From NCBI GenBank assembly GCA_963675035.1, contig OY776112.1, forward strand, positions 383,497,078 to 383,561,077: a stretch of 64,000 nucleotides of DNA, in the 5' to 3' direction. The notes beneath the pieces were generated by a model, which was not told the origin of the DNA, did not search any database, and saw nothing but the letters and a program-made list of their open reading frames with translations. Below are positions 32,607 to 42,328 of the stretch, one piece after another; positions within the stretch are counted from its first letter, which is position 1; every line of letters starts with the position of its first letter. The stretch comes from Allygus modestus (Eukaryota > Arthropoda > Insecta > Hemiptera > Cicadellidae). The translations under genes and the position numbers were made by a program.

Positions 32607-33399
32607 AAACCAAAATTCCAAAATTGTTTCGATATATATAGAAAACCAACTACTACTGACATAATAATCCCATCGAACTCTAACCATCCCTGGCACAAAA
32701 AAATGGCTGTATTCCATTCTTTGGTACATAGACTAGTAAACCTGCCACTAAATAGCTCAAATTTCAAAAAGGAAAAAGAAAAATAAAGTATTTAGCTATG
32801 ATAAATGGGTATAAGAAAAATACAATCGAAAGAATGATAAATCGGAAGATAAGAAAAAAAAGAAACAATATGACAGCAACGAATGATGACAACAAATATA
32901 TGTGCGTTCCATTTAATTCAAAAATGGAAAAAGCTATACGACGTACTTTCAAAAACTCAAACTTGAAAATAATTTATAAAACAAAAAATAATTCATTTAA
33001 CCTTATCAACTCTAAAGTAACAAAAAAGGAAAATATTCAAGAAGATCAATACAGTAAGTCTGGCATTTATAGAATTACATGTAGCGAATGTGATAGCTAT
33101 TATATTGGCCAAACAAGACGAAACTTTAGAATTCGATTTAAAGAACATTTACAAGCCCTGAAGTCAAGAAATAACACATCTATGAGATCCAATTATGCAG
33201 AACACATAATTAATACAGGACATAAATATAAAAACTTAGAAGAAAACTTATCAGTTTTGGAGTACGAAAGGAAGCAAGAACAACTTAACGTCAAAGAAGA
33301 GATGCATATATATACTTAAATAATAAGAAAGGAGATCCACAACATCTTTTAAATACTATGCAAGTTAGACAACAACACCCTATCTTTGAAAAAAATTGA
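32607..33399 (+). pseudogene. Penelope-like element RT C-terminus plus GIY-YIG endonuclease, frameshifted
   Basis: The first frame (32607-32786) gives FDIYRKPTTTDIIIPSNSN and HPWHKKMAVFHSLVHRLVN, the PLE reverse-transcriptase tail (YRKPTxTD...HPxxHK...RL). A frameshift in the A-rich run at about 32766-32782 moves to the frame of 32798-33319 (IKYLAMINGYKKNTIERMI...). That contains a GIY-YIG endonuclease: GIYRITCSEC...YYIGQTRRNF, with CSEC and HIINTGH as candidate zinc ligands and EEM near the end as candidate catalytic Glu. A second shift near 33312 (in an ATATAT run) continues as YLNNKKGDPQHLLNTMQVRQ to a stop at 33397-33399. In intact elements the endonuclease nicks target DNA for RT priming. 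Two frameshifts and 5' loss make this copy inactive. Confidence 0.9.
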
Positions 33400-33566
33400 T
33401 GAAATTAGAACTCAGAGAAAGTAACTTTACATAGTATATACAAATCAATATTTTATTTTATTTCTACCGTTATATATATACACAATTTTAGAATTAGTGA
33501 TCATATATTATTTATTTTTAACATATGTTTGTAATTAATATAAAAGACAATTTGTTGAAGTTATGT

Positions 33567-33605
33567 GACTCTGAAGATGGCCATTATGGTTGAAACTAGT
33601 CAGTC
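33567..33605 (+). ncRNA. Hammerhead-ribozyme-like motif, right PLE arm
   Basis: Layout: stem I GACU/AGUC perfect, core CUGAAGA (fits CUGANGA), an extra U, stem II GGCC-AUUAU-GGUU (two G-U pairs), GAAA, stem III CUAG, cleavage UC. It is the best preserved of the motifs in this window. The extra U before stem II is the main doubt about activity. Confidence 0.6.
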
Positions 33606-33689
33606 CGAATACAAATATTTCAAAAAAAGGGTGCTTGTTAATAATTTTTTTTTAAATAATAACATTAGTAGCCCTAATATACAAGTCAG

Positions 33690-33691
<2 letters not shown>

Positions 33692-33730
<39 letters not shown>

Positions 33731-33735
33731 TGTGT

Positions 33736-33818
<83 letters not shown>
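33692..33818. repeat. (TA)n(TG)n microsatellite
   Basis: TA run to 33728, then TG run to 33818, adjoining the PLE on one side and the CCTCG-motif region on the other. Confidence 0.95.
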
Positions 33819-33820
<2 letters not shown>

Positions 33821-34500
33821 TGGGCATAGGTACGCTTACGAGGACAATGACGTGAAATTTCAACGTGCTTACGAGGGCATTTTTGCTTGCGAGGACCGGT
33901 AGGCGGTCCTCGCAAGCAATTAACCCTTGATTCGTAATCCTGGATATACAAAACATGTAAAAAAGTTATTTTTGACAAAATTTTGTCGGACCTCGTAAGC
34001 TACCCTAAGTCCGAGAGCGTAGTTCACAGTTATAGCACCACGTCGCGCTACCGTCGTCGACTACGATACATCAACCCGCATCACGCACAGTTTCCGGGGA
34101 CCAGGTTGGGATAACTCCGTACGGTGTTAACGAGGACCAGGCGTTCTCCCTTGTCAGTGCGCCCGTAAAACCCTCTTGTGAGGACCGGCCAGGTAACACT
34201 TATTGTAGTCAATATGTTTCTCATTCGAGGAGCACCTCTGACTAAATCTTGTGCCTATGTACACCCATCTTATAAGGACCTTGTCTTTGAGAAGGCAATG
34301 CAACCATTCACTATGCTTAATTTTTTATGTTATTGAATTTGTGGCCTCATAAATTATAAATGTGCACGGAATTTTGTTTAGTAAACCTTGTCCCTAACAT
34401 AAAAAAATCATTGTAATAAATATTGAAGTAAAACCATTTAAGTGGTCCTCGTACGGTTTCCACACCGTAAAATTCCTCACACAATACCCTATGCTCGTAT
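33819..34500. repeat. CCTCGCAAG-motif region, copy C1
   Basis: The 11-mer GTCCTCG(C/T)AAG and its complement occur about eight times in both orientations (for example 33838, 33887, 33905, 33992, 34131, 34443). Two of them form a perfect 15-bp hairpin at 33883-33919. There is no ORF. The same motif is arrayed at 44.6-45.8 kb. Confidence 0.65.
33883..33919. other. Perfect 15-bp hairpin of the CCTCGCAAG motif
   Basis: TTGCTTGCGAGGACC (33883-33897), loop GGTAGGC, GGTCCTCGCAAGCAA (33905-33919). The stem is perfect. Confidence 0.85.
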
Positions 34501-34547
34501 TACATAGGTTGTTGCTAGTTTCAAATATCTGAAAGCAAGTCACCAAC

Positions 34548-35808
34548 TATACAGGGTGAGTTTTAAATGAGTCCCCGCCTACATTTTTCCACATTTATGA
34601 AGATATCGACCCCCGATCATTGTTGACCAACTTATAATACATTTTGACTTAGTTAATATTTTTGGCCGCCATATTGGATTCAACTATTTATTTTTAAATG
34701 TAAAGGTGGGGTTGTGACTCATCTTATAGAAGTATTTTTACGGTGAACACAATGCTGCAATCCGGCTTTGATAATCATTATTCGTTCTCAAGATAATGGT
34801 CAATTAAACAAAAATAATTTTGGAGAGAGTGTTAAAGGTTCTAACCATAAACATGCCCATATTCTCATAATAAAATAAAATAATTACCATGAACTACTAC
34901 CAATCATTGATGAGTGGCATCCACTTCATTTTTACAAAATTAAAATGTTTGGCCACCATCTTGGATCCATCATTTTGAAATAAGACAATTTCTTTTTTAT
35001 CTAAAATTAGGATTGTGACCCATAATTTCTAACTGTTCTTCCACGCTGAAATAAATGCCGCAACCTGTTTTTAAACATCACCTACTGTTTTCATGATACT
35101 TTCACTTTTTTAAATGTTTAACCGAAATCTTTTAATATCATTGAAACAAAAGGTGATATTCGAAAACGGATTGCGGAGTTGATTTCAGCGTATAAAAAAC
35201 AGTTGTAAATGATGGGACACAACCCTATCTTTACATTTGAAAAAAGTATCTTATTCTAAAATGGTGGATCCAAGATGGCGGCAGAATATTTTAAATTTGA
35301 AAAAATGAAGCAAGTGCCACTCAACAATGATTAGTGGTAGATTTTGGTCATTATTTGATATAATGATGAGAATATGGGAATGAGTAGTATGTGTGTATGT
35401 AGTATCTATGTGAGGTATGGACCTTCACCTTTTACCTTTTACCTCCAAAGTCCGTCCCGAGGACCGTAGTGGTATGGGACCCGTCAAAAAGTAGAATGGA
35501 ACTTCAAAATTCTATCCAAAACTAATTATTTTTTATTAGCCAATATATTGAAAACGGATAATGATTTTTAAAAAACTGATTGCGGCATTGTGTTTACCGT
35601 AAAAATGTATTTCTATATGATGGGTCACAACCCCACCTTTAATTTAAAAATAAATAGTTGAATCCAATATGACTGATCCAAGATGGCGGCCAAAAATATT
35701 AACTAAATCAAAATGAAGTATAAGTTGGTCAACAATGATCGGGGGTGGTCCAGAGTTGATATCTTTAGAAATGTATAAAAACTACTAATTTAAAACTCAT
35801 CCTGTATA
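34548..35808. mobile_element. Large foldback (palindromic) element, about 1.26 kb
   Basis: Starts TATACAGGGTGAGTTTTAAAT and ends ATTTAAAACTCATCCTGTATA. The whole element folds on itself around 35120. The outer arms (about 34548-34800 and 35560-35808) share GATCATTGTTGACCAACTTA / its complement and TTTTTGGCCGCCATATTGGA. The inner arms (34890-35110 and 35135-35340) share GGATCCAAGATGGCGGC-type text. Each arm thus contains two diverged versions of one module. No intact ORF. The terminal ACAGGGTG is shared with the 26.5-kb foldback. Confidence 0.75.
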
Positions 35809-36318
35809 ATGTCAAGATACAGGACCTCGATGCACTCATTGGCTTAGTATTACATTTTATTTTTAATTTTCTATGCAATAGTGAAATATTAGAATGATCT
35901 GTGAGCTGAGGGCCCAGGCCCATTATATAAATTCCTAACCTGATCTCTGAACCCTTGTCGGGGTTCCTATAAACCGTATATATGTTTATATTCAGTGTGT
36001 CGATTTGTTATGCTCACTATTGGGATCTTGAAAACTGTAGAGATACAATTAGGTTCAATTACAGTGCGAGTATCGAAATAAAGTGACTGGCACAACGGCC
36101 CGGCCGCACGGCGACCAAACATTCTATTTCATAACCTCGTAACGTAAAACACATGGTTAGACATTTCCAATAAACGTTATAAAAATAGTCAGCTAAACAC
36201 GTTTTTGCACATATTTTTAAAGATTTTGTTTTTATTTTATCCCGATGAGTTTATATTAATAGTTATATTTAAAAAATACTAATTGTGACATTTTAAATTG
36301 TAATTCCTGTTTTTGTTC
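35809..36318. other. Spacer, nothing recognised
   Basis: No ORF or repeat signature is recognised. Confidence 0.35.
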
Positions 36319-36452
36319 AGCGAATTTCCCATATAGGGGAGAAGCTGTTACCGCAGTCGGCATGGTAAGATCTAGGCCCGGGACCATGATAACTTTTCGT
36401 GTTTAGGTCCCCAGATGCCAAAAAAACCATTGTCAAAACTGCACATATACAG
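36319..36452 (+). mobile_element. Family A left end, copy A3
   Basis: AGCGAATTTCCCATATAGGG at 36319, GTCGGCATGGTAAGATCTAG, GCCCGGGACCATGATAACTT, GTCCCCAGATGCC. It then runs into ACATATACAGAG and the GTCACC/GACAAC array rather than a long TA tract. Confidence 0.75.
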
Positions 36453-36790
36453 AGTGGGGACCGCGTCTAGGTGTCACCCCGTCAACCTGTCACCCCGACA
36501 AACCATCACCTTTTAAAACAGGTTTTGAGGTGACGAGTTGACGCGCATCGTCCCCGACAACCCGTCACCATTTGAAGGAGGTGACAGGTTGTCGGGGTGA
36601 CACCTTGACGCGAGCGTGCGAGGTGACGGGTTGTCGTGTACGGAGGCGTCTAATCGTCACCTCCAAAGAGAGGAGGTGACACCTTGTCGGGGTTACACCT
36701 TGACGCGAGCGTGAGAGGTGGCGGTTTGACGTCGATGCAACCGACAACTTGACACCACAGCAAATCGCCACCCCGATACACTCCTCCCTT
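36453..36790. repeat. GTCACC/GACAAC repeat array with strong hairpin
   Basis: Dense, irregular copies of GGTGAC(A/G)GGTTGTCGGGG and its complement, and of GACGCGAGCGTG(C/A)GAGGTG. A 17/18-bp stem is formed by CCCCGACAACCCGTCACC (36552-36569) and GGTGACAGGTTGTCGGGG (36580-36597) with a 10-nt loop. The minus ORF of 83 codons is a translation of the repeat. No known family. Confidence 0.75.
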
Positions 36791-38561
36791 TGAACTAAAA
36801 TTACATATTTGCACACATAATCAATTCGTTTAACACTGCAATAGAGAGAGCTTCTTAGACTTTATATTTGGTCTGGTCCAACAAAACCGCTGATGATTTT
36901 TGTGGTGAATGGTTCTATCAGTGGTTTTAAAATTTATAATGCGTGAATTCTACTAAACGTATTTTTCAGCTCGCTTCAATGCTGTTTGTCATGTTTATAA
37001 TAATTCTAAGGTAGTTAACAAACTTTCGCAATACCGCAGAAGTAGTCATTATAGAAATGATTTTGCAATTTCGTCAAAACGTCATCGAAAAATTTGAACA
37101 CAATCCCCTTAGTAGTTAAAAATAAGTTTCACTGGGGGGTGACCATAATGAAAATGTGTTTCATGTGCAAGCTGCAGTTGGTTTATACGCATAAGGCAAG
37201 ACATTTTTCAAAGCGTACTCACGCGTACTCATTCGTGTCTATATCATTGCATTTTTTCCGTTACTAGATGGGATCTGACGAAATGTTGTTGAGTTTGTCA
37301 TTACGTATTGCTAGATTCAAAGTGATGTGATTGATTATCGTGAGAATTTGATCAATCCCGCAAATCACACTTCGCATAGAATTTACATATTATTTATTTT
37401 CTATGTCGCCTTCATGAGAAAAGTTGAATAGTTGAAACCACTGATATGAAAAAAATTGTAGTATCTAAAGAACCGTTCACCGCAAAAATCATCCCTCTAA
37501 CCAATGAAATAACTGTGCTGTCACAAAACAAAATGTGAGCGCTATTTTTGGACCAACCGTTATACGATTAGGCCTACTAGCAGTTTCCCGTGGCTACGCA
37601 CACGCTCAAACTGAGGTTATAAACCAGTTTCTTGTTGTTGCCTTTAAGACGAAACCCCAAAGAATAAATTATAAGGTACAACTTCAACATATATGCTTTA
37701 TTACAGTTATTGCTTATTTCGTTTTATCAGTTGGTATGTTAAAAAATTAAGACGCTATTATGAAGGTTTATTAAGATGGCTTATAAGGACTATGAAACGA
37801 CTACCTATCATGAAGACTTCACACGCTATTCTTTAAGATATAATTATTTGGAGTTGAGAATAAACTATGTTAGATCAATCTCGTGTTAAGGTTATAATGT
37901 ATAAGAAACTATCTTTGTTTAACTGGTATTTCTGTAACTTTAAAAGGTATTTCTTTAACTGAATTTTAAATTTTGTTTCCGAGGTTAATGATAAATTTTC
38001 TGGTTAAGCGATTTTGGCCCGAGATTTGGAGGTAGTGTAGCGGCTAATTCCAATCTATGAGGAGTTTGTGTATGTGTCTTTGTCTAGTAATTATGGCTAC
38101 GAATATCTGTACTGGTTACTATTGTTGTTGATTTAAATTTATAATATTATTTATAATATAATTATTTAGCTTTTGTTAGTAATACTGATTTTGTCTTTGA
38201 ATGGCATACAACAGTAATACTATTAATCCCCATGATTGCTATCGCATTACATGTTGTAAGCAAGTTTAACTTAATAATTTAATGTACTTTAAAATGTATA
38301 TTCATTAACTTGTAAGCCCATGTTTTTCTGTTTTTTTTTTACTATTGTTAATTTTGCATTGGGATAGCAGTGTAGCACTAAATAGTCCCAAAAGTAACAA
38401 TGACATTGAATGTTGTTTGTAAATATTAATTTATTACTTATTATTTATTCACACTAAATTATGTAGGTGCATTATTTAATTTATAAGTCATTGGTTTCCT
38501 TTATAATACTCATTTGTATTTAACTGTCGAATTTAATGTTGGAGACATATTGTCCTTTTTT
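36791..38561. other. AT-rich intron DNA, no gene recognised
   Basis: Contains GCAGTTTCCCGTGGCTACGC near 37579, which resembles text seen in dispersed repeats, but no firm class. No coding exon found. Confidence 0.35.
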
Positions 38562-38686
38562 AGCGAATTTCCCATATAGGGAAGAAGCTATTACCGTAGT
38601 CGGCATGGTAAGACCTAGGCCCGGGACCATGATAACTTTTCGTTTTGAGGTCCCCAGACCCCAAAAACACCATTCGTTCGATACTG

Positions 38687-38719
<33 letters not shown>

Positions 38720-39520
38720 CCGTGAGCACGATAACTCTCGTAAAAATCATCCGATTTTGACGAAATTTGGTATAAACATGTAAAGCAGCATTTATGACTT
38801 TAAGTTCGAAAACCAGACAGATCGACCTATCCGAAGGGGTATTTTGGGGGGGGTTTTGCACCCCAAAAATGGGTTTTTTGAATTTTTTACACATAATTTT
38901 TGAAAAAGTCAAATTTTAGTTTTGACCATTCGATTCAGCTTAAAAAAACACACAATTTGGTATTTCGATCATTCCTCTACGTCAATTGGTTACCGAGATA
39001 TTGAAAGTGCTAAACACAGTACGTTGTCTAATGTTATTCTTATGGAGAAAAAAAAAAATTTGTATCTCGCTTATTTATGAACGTATACTGACGAAACTTG
39101 GTATACAGCTTCATCTCGTTGAGGTCTATTGATATTTGCTCAAAAAAACAATTTTTTGCCAAAGGCTCCCGTAGCAGCAAACCTGCGTACTCAGCCCCAT
39201 GTTATTCTTATGGAGAATAAGTAACGTGTTATCTCCCTTAATTATGAAAATAAATCAATGAAATTTGGTATGTGACTTCACCTAGTTGAGTTATATTGAT
39301 GTTAGCATAAAACCCCATTTTTTGTGTTCCTTGCTTCAGCAAACCTGCATACTCAGCCGCCATGTTATTCTTATGGAGAATGATTAAAATGTCATAAATC
39401 GTTTATTTATGAATGTATATTGATGAAACTTGGTATGTAGCTTTATGTGGTATTAAGATAAATATATATATGCATTGGAAATTCGCTGAGTATGCAGGTT
39501 TGCTGCTACGGGGGTATTCA
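38562..39520 (+). mobile_element. Family A DINE-1/Helentron-like element, copy A4, full length
   Basis: Best complete copy, about 960 bp. The left 11-mer AGCGAATTTCC (38562-38572) has its exact inverse GGAAATTCGCT at 39477-39487. Between them are the shared left block, (TA)n at 38687-38713 with GTGTGTC, ATTTTGACGAAATTTGGTAT, and three units of ~165 bp each carrying TTATTCTTATGGAGAATAA-type hairpins. Outside the right 11-mer is the hairpin GCAG-GTTTG-CTGC (39494-39506) and then TACGGGGGTATT. Noncoding. The order (5' subterminal repeat, microsatellite, 3' subterminal repeat, terminal hairpin) is that of DINE-1/HINE elements, nonautonomous relatives of Helentrons. Confidence 0.8.
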
Positions 39521-40301
39521 TTCCCTTGTGATTTTTAATGTCCGGTTTTAGTTGTCAAGCCATTGTTTATTTGTTGTCAGTAATACTGATTTTTTAATTG
39601 AAGAGGATAGACCAATAATACCAATTAATCCCCATAGTTTCTATTTCATTGAATATTGTACAAAAGTCGAATTTTATAATTTAATGGTCTTTTTAATGTT
39701 TATTAATACTATCTTAGGCTATAGTTTCTGTTTTTTTCATGTTAAGTTTTGCATTTTACAGGATACCACAATAGCACTAAATAATACTATCACATTACAT
39801 TTCGTAAATATAACTGTACTTTATTAATATTTTGCGATTTCTTATGGAACTTAGTTATGTGTAAGTTATTGTTTTGTTGTTGTAATACCTAACTATAACA
39901 TGTAGTAGAATAACAAAATGGCACAAAATAATACTAATAGTTACTGTCGCGTTGTCAATATTTTTCTTAGTTACAAAGAAACATTTGTATATTTTAAGAT
40001 TGTTCAATAAATTATAAACTTTAAAAAATATAACATAGTAAGTTATTCTATTTATAACCCTAATTTATCTCCAAACCAAAAGACCATCTTGTGAAGATAC
40101 ACCATGGTTCAAAGTGTTAATTTAAAATACTATAAAATTACATTTTTGAAGAATTTTCAAAGATGGATAAGGTGCTCTAAACAATTAAGTACTTGGTTGA
40201 AATTAAATTATGAAAATGTACAAGTGTGTGCTTCAAGCAAATTTGTAACAATACTTAATCAAACGTTTTCAAATTTAGTAGAATTTATGTAGCACCTACA
40301 T

Positions 40302-40303
<2 letters not shown>
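39521..40303. other. AT-rich spacer, nothing recognised
   Basis: Short ORFs only (up to 91 codons), with no recognisable domain. Confidence 0.35.
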
Positions 40304-40352
<49 letters not shown>

Positions 40353-40972
40353 TGTGTATGCACTCTAGCGGTCTCATTTTTGGTCCGATTTACTTAGAAT
40401 TTAGTAGGGACGTTCCTTTATATAATCAGTTGGACAAGTTCGTTGGGCAAACCAATCGAAAAACTCCAAACCCCTTTTTGGGGGATTATTCTTTCAAATT
40501 TCGGGTGTTTGGGCCCACAAATGGTCAGACAAGCCCCGGACGTAAAATTTGTGCATGTATAAAGATGGGAATTAGTGAAGCGAAAGTTTTAAGCCCTCTC
40601 TCGTCATTCTAGCATAAATATTTACCAAGTTATTAAAGAAAATGTATATCGGCTAAACACAGTACGTTGTCTTATGGGGTTTTTACATTAGAAAGCATGT
40701 TACTTATTTGTTGGTGTATTTGTATAATCCCCAGCAACCTGGCGCCTACTTTATAGCCTGACTGGACCTTCTCCCAATCTTATAATGCGCAAAATTGTAT
40801 TCCTAGCATTGCAGGTAAAGAAACCAGGAGTCAGAACTGCCAAAAAATCAATGTTTTCAGATTTCAATCAAATTGGAATAACTGTATGTTTTTACACTGG
40901 TTTTGAGTTTTAAAAGTTCTGTATGTGGAAATTCACTTCCCTCACGTCAGCGTGCTGCGTGAGAACTCGTTT
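40304..40972 (+). mobile_element. Family B element, copy B4, 5'-truncated at the microsatellite
   Basis: Starts in the (TA)n tract (40304-40347) and lacks the left module. Continues with CTCTAGCGGTCTCATTTTT, GTTCGTTGGGCAAACCAATC, then the subterminal GGAAATTCACT and the terminal hairpin sequence CACGTCAGCGTGCTGCGTG. The break exactly at the microsatellite fits modular exchange or truncation there. Confidence 0.75.
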
Positions 40973-41865
40973 GTTTTTGTTTTTTACTATAACATTTTAG
41001 AACCACATATTTTGTTTGCAACTTTAAAAACGTAATAAATTTTTTAAACTTCAGTGAATTTGTGTATAAACCCAAAATATAAAATGTTTATCCTATTACA
41101 CCGAATTTCAATTTCACCACATTGAATTTGATGACCGGAGTCAATCAAGAAACTCATTTTTAATATTCAAATTGATGTTACTTAACAAATTTTAACGGTT
41201 TTTTGAGTTATAGTTATATTTACCGTGTAGCATTTTGATTTAAAAACGTTTTAAATCTTGAATCCACTTGTAATTGTTAACAATTTAAAAGTTAAATTCC
41301 TTAATTTGTTTAGCATCCGTTATCTTCAAATTATTTCAGGTATATATGCGAAAGGCATTTCCAATTTCTATTCTTTCCACTTTTGGTATTTCTATATGCC
41401 ATTGCTTGCTACCATTGAGGAACGGTAAGCGCACTCCTAGTAGTAAAAGATTCAATAATGGTTTATTGCACAAGCAACCTGCAAAAAATAGTTGTTTTAC
41501 ATTAAATTATTAAAGTGTTAAATTTAAGTTATAGAGTCAAACACGAGTAAATATTATATGTTTATTTATACGTTTTATAATTAAAAATTTGATAAAAATC
41601 GGAACATTGATGTAGTCTCTATGTCTGTACACTTATACACGAACTGACAGATTTCCTCTCTCAAACAATTTATTTTGTTCTGGGAGAATTAATTCGAATG
41701 TTTCCACTAAAAACTTAAAACTATAACAATTTTACCAAACAATACGTATATTATGTGGCTGCAGTGTGAGAAAATTAAAGTGAGAAAAATGCCAAGGAAA
41801 TTAGCGACTCTTAGTAACCGGAATCAATCGAGGCACCTTAATTAAAGTCCTGAAGGCTATAGTCT
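40973..41865. other. AT-rich spacer, nothing recognised
   Basis: No coding or repeat feature is recognised. Confidence 0.35.
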
Positions 41866-41905
41866 TATTAGTTACTTTTGTGGCCTAGCCCATCATCAGA
41901 GAACC
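41866..41905 (-). ncRNA. Weak hammerhead-like block, possible PLE remnant
   Basis: Minus strand: CTGATGA followed by T and GGGCTAGGCC, then ACAAAAGTAAC. This is reminiscent of CUGAUGA-stem II-GAAA, but GAAA is replaced by AAAA and stem I does not pair. Kept as a low-confidence remnant. Confidence 0.25.
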
Positions 41906-41939
41906 AGAATATTTGTAGGCATCAGTTACTATGGATAAT

Positions 41940-42328
41940 AAGACTAGGGCAAGTTCTTAATCCCTCAATCTAAATATGGCCTCAGAAAAAGAAACAAACT
42001 AAATATTCCTTATCACAGTACTTCCTTCTTTAAAATCCATACATACTATAATGCAACAATATTATTTAATGCTCTACCTGATGTCCTTAAAACTGAATCA
42101 GATGGCATTCAGTTTAAAAGAAAGCTTAAGTCCTTTTTGTTGGAGAAGTGTTTTTATTCTGTAGATGACTACATTAGTGGTACATATGATACTTCCTGAT
42201 TTTACTTGTATGGTCCTTACATTGTTATTGTGTACTTACTATAATTATCTTTGTGTGACGCAAGCCAATGCATGTTATTGTGTTTCCATGGCAATAAAGA
42301 ATATTTTGATTTTGATTTTGATTTTGAT
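41940..42328 (+). mobile_element. LINE (Jockey-like) 3' end with (TTTTGA)n tail
   Basis: From 41975 one frame reads YGLRKRNKLNIPYHSTSFFK, then YYNATILFNALPDVLKTESD, then QFKRKLKSFLLEKCFYSVDD, and stops at 42197-42199. These are the HxYxxR-N-x-L-x-x-P, LYNxLPxxI and FKxxLKxxLLxxxFYSVxxFL blocks of the RT C-terminus in Jockey/I-like elements, here in one open frame. A ~100-bp 3' UTR follows, with an AATAAAG signal (42293) and a tail of GATTTT repeats to 42328. 5'-truncated, as usual for LINE insertions. Confidence 0.85.

Larger units (their letters stand above)
32407..33660 (+). mobile_element. Penelope-like retroelement with inverted terminal repeats
   Basis: Left arm 32409-32604 and right arm 33469-33660 are inverted copies, over 90% identical by eye. 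Both contain GACTGACTAGTTTCAA/TCATAATGGCCATCTTCAG in the appropriate orientation and AACATATGTTAAAAAT / ATTTTTAACATATGTT. Between them is a partial coding region (RT tail plus endonuclease). Both outer sides are TA/TG microsatellite, so it inserted into the central tract of element A2. PLEs often have long terminal repeats in direct or inverted orientation, and here they are inverted. 5'-truncated: most of the reverse transcriptase is missing. Confidence 0.85.

Noticed and set aside
33600..33978. ORFs of 108-118 codons with long Thr-His runs on the minus strand
   Set aside because: Translation of the (TG)n tract joined to the PLE end. No domain.
41866..41905. Functional hammerhead at 41.9 kb
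   Set aside because: GAAA is lost and stem I does not pair. Retained only as a weak remnant.
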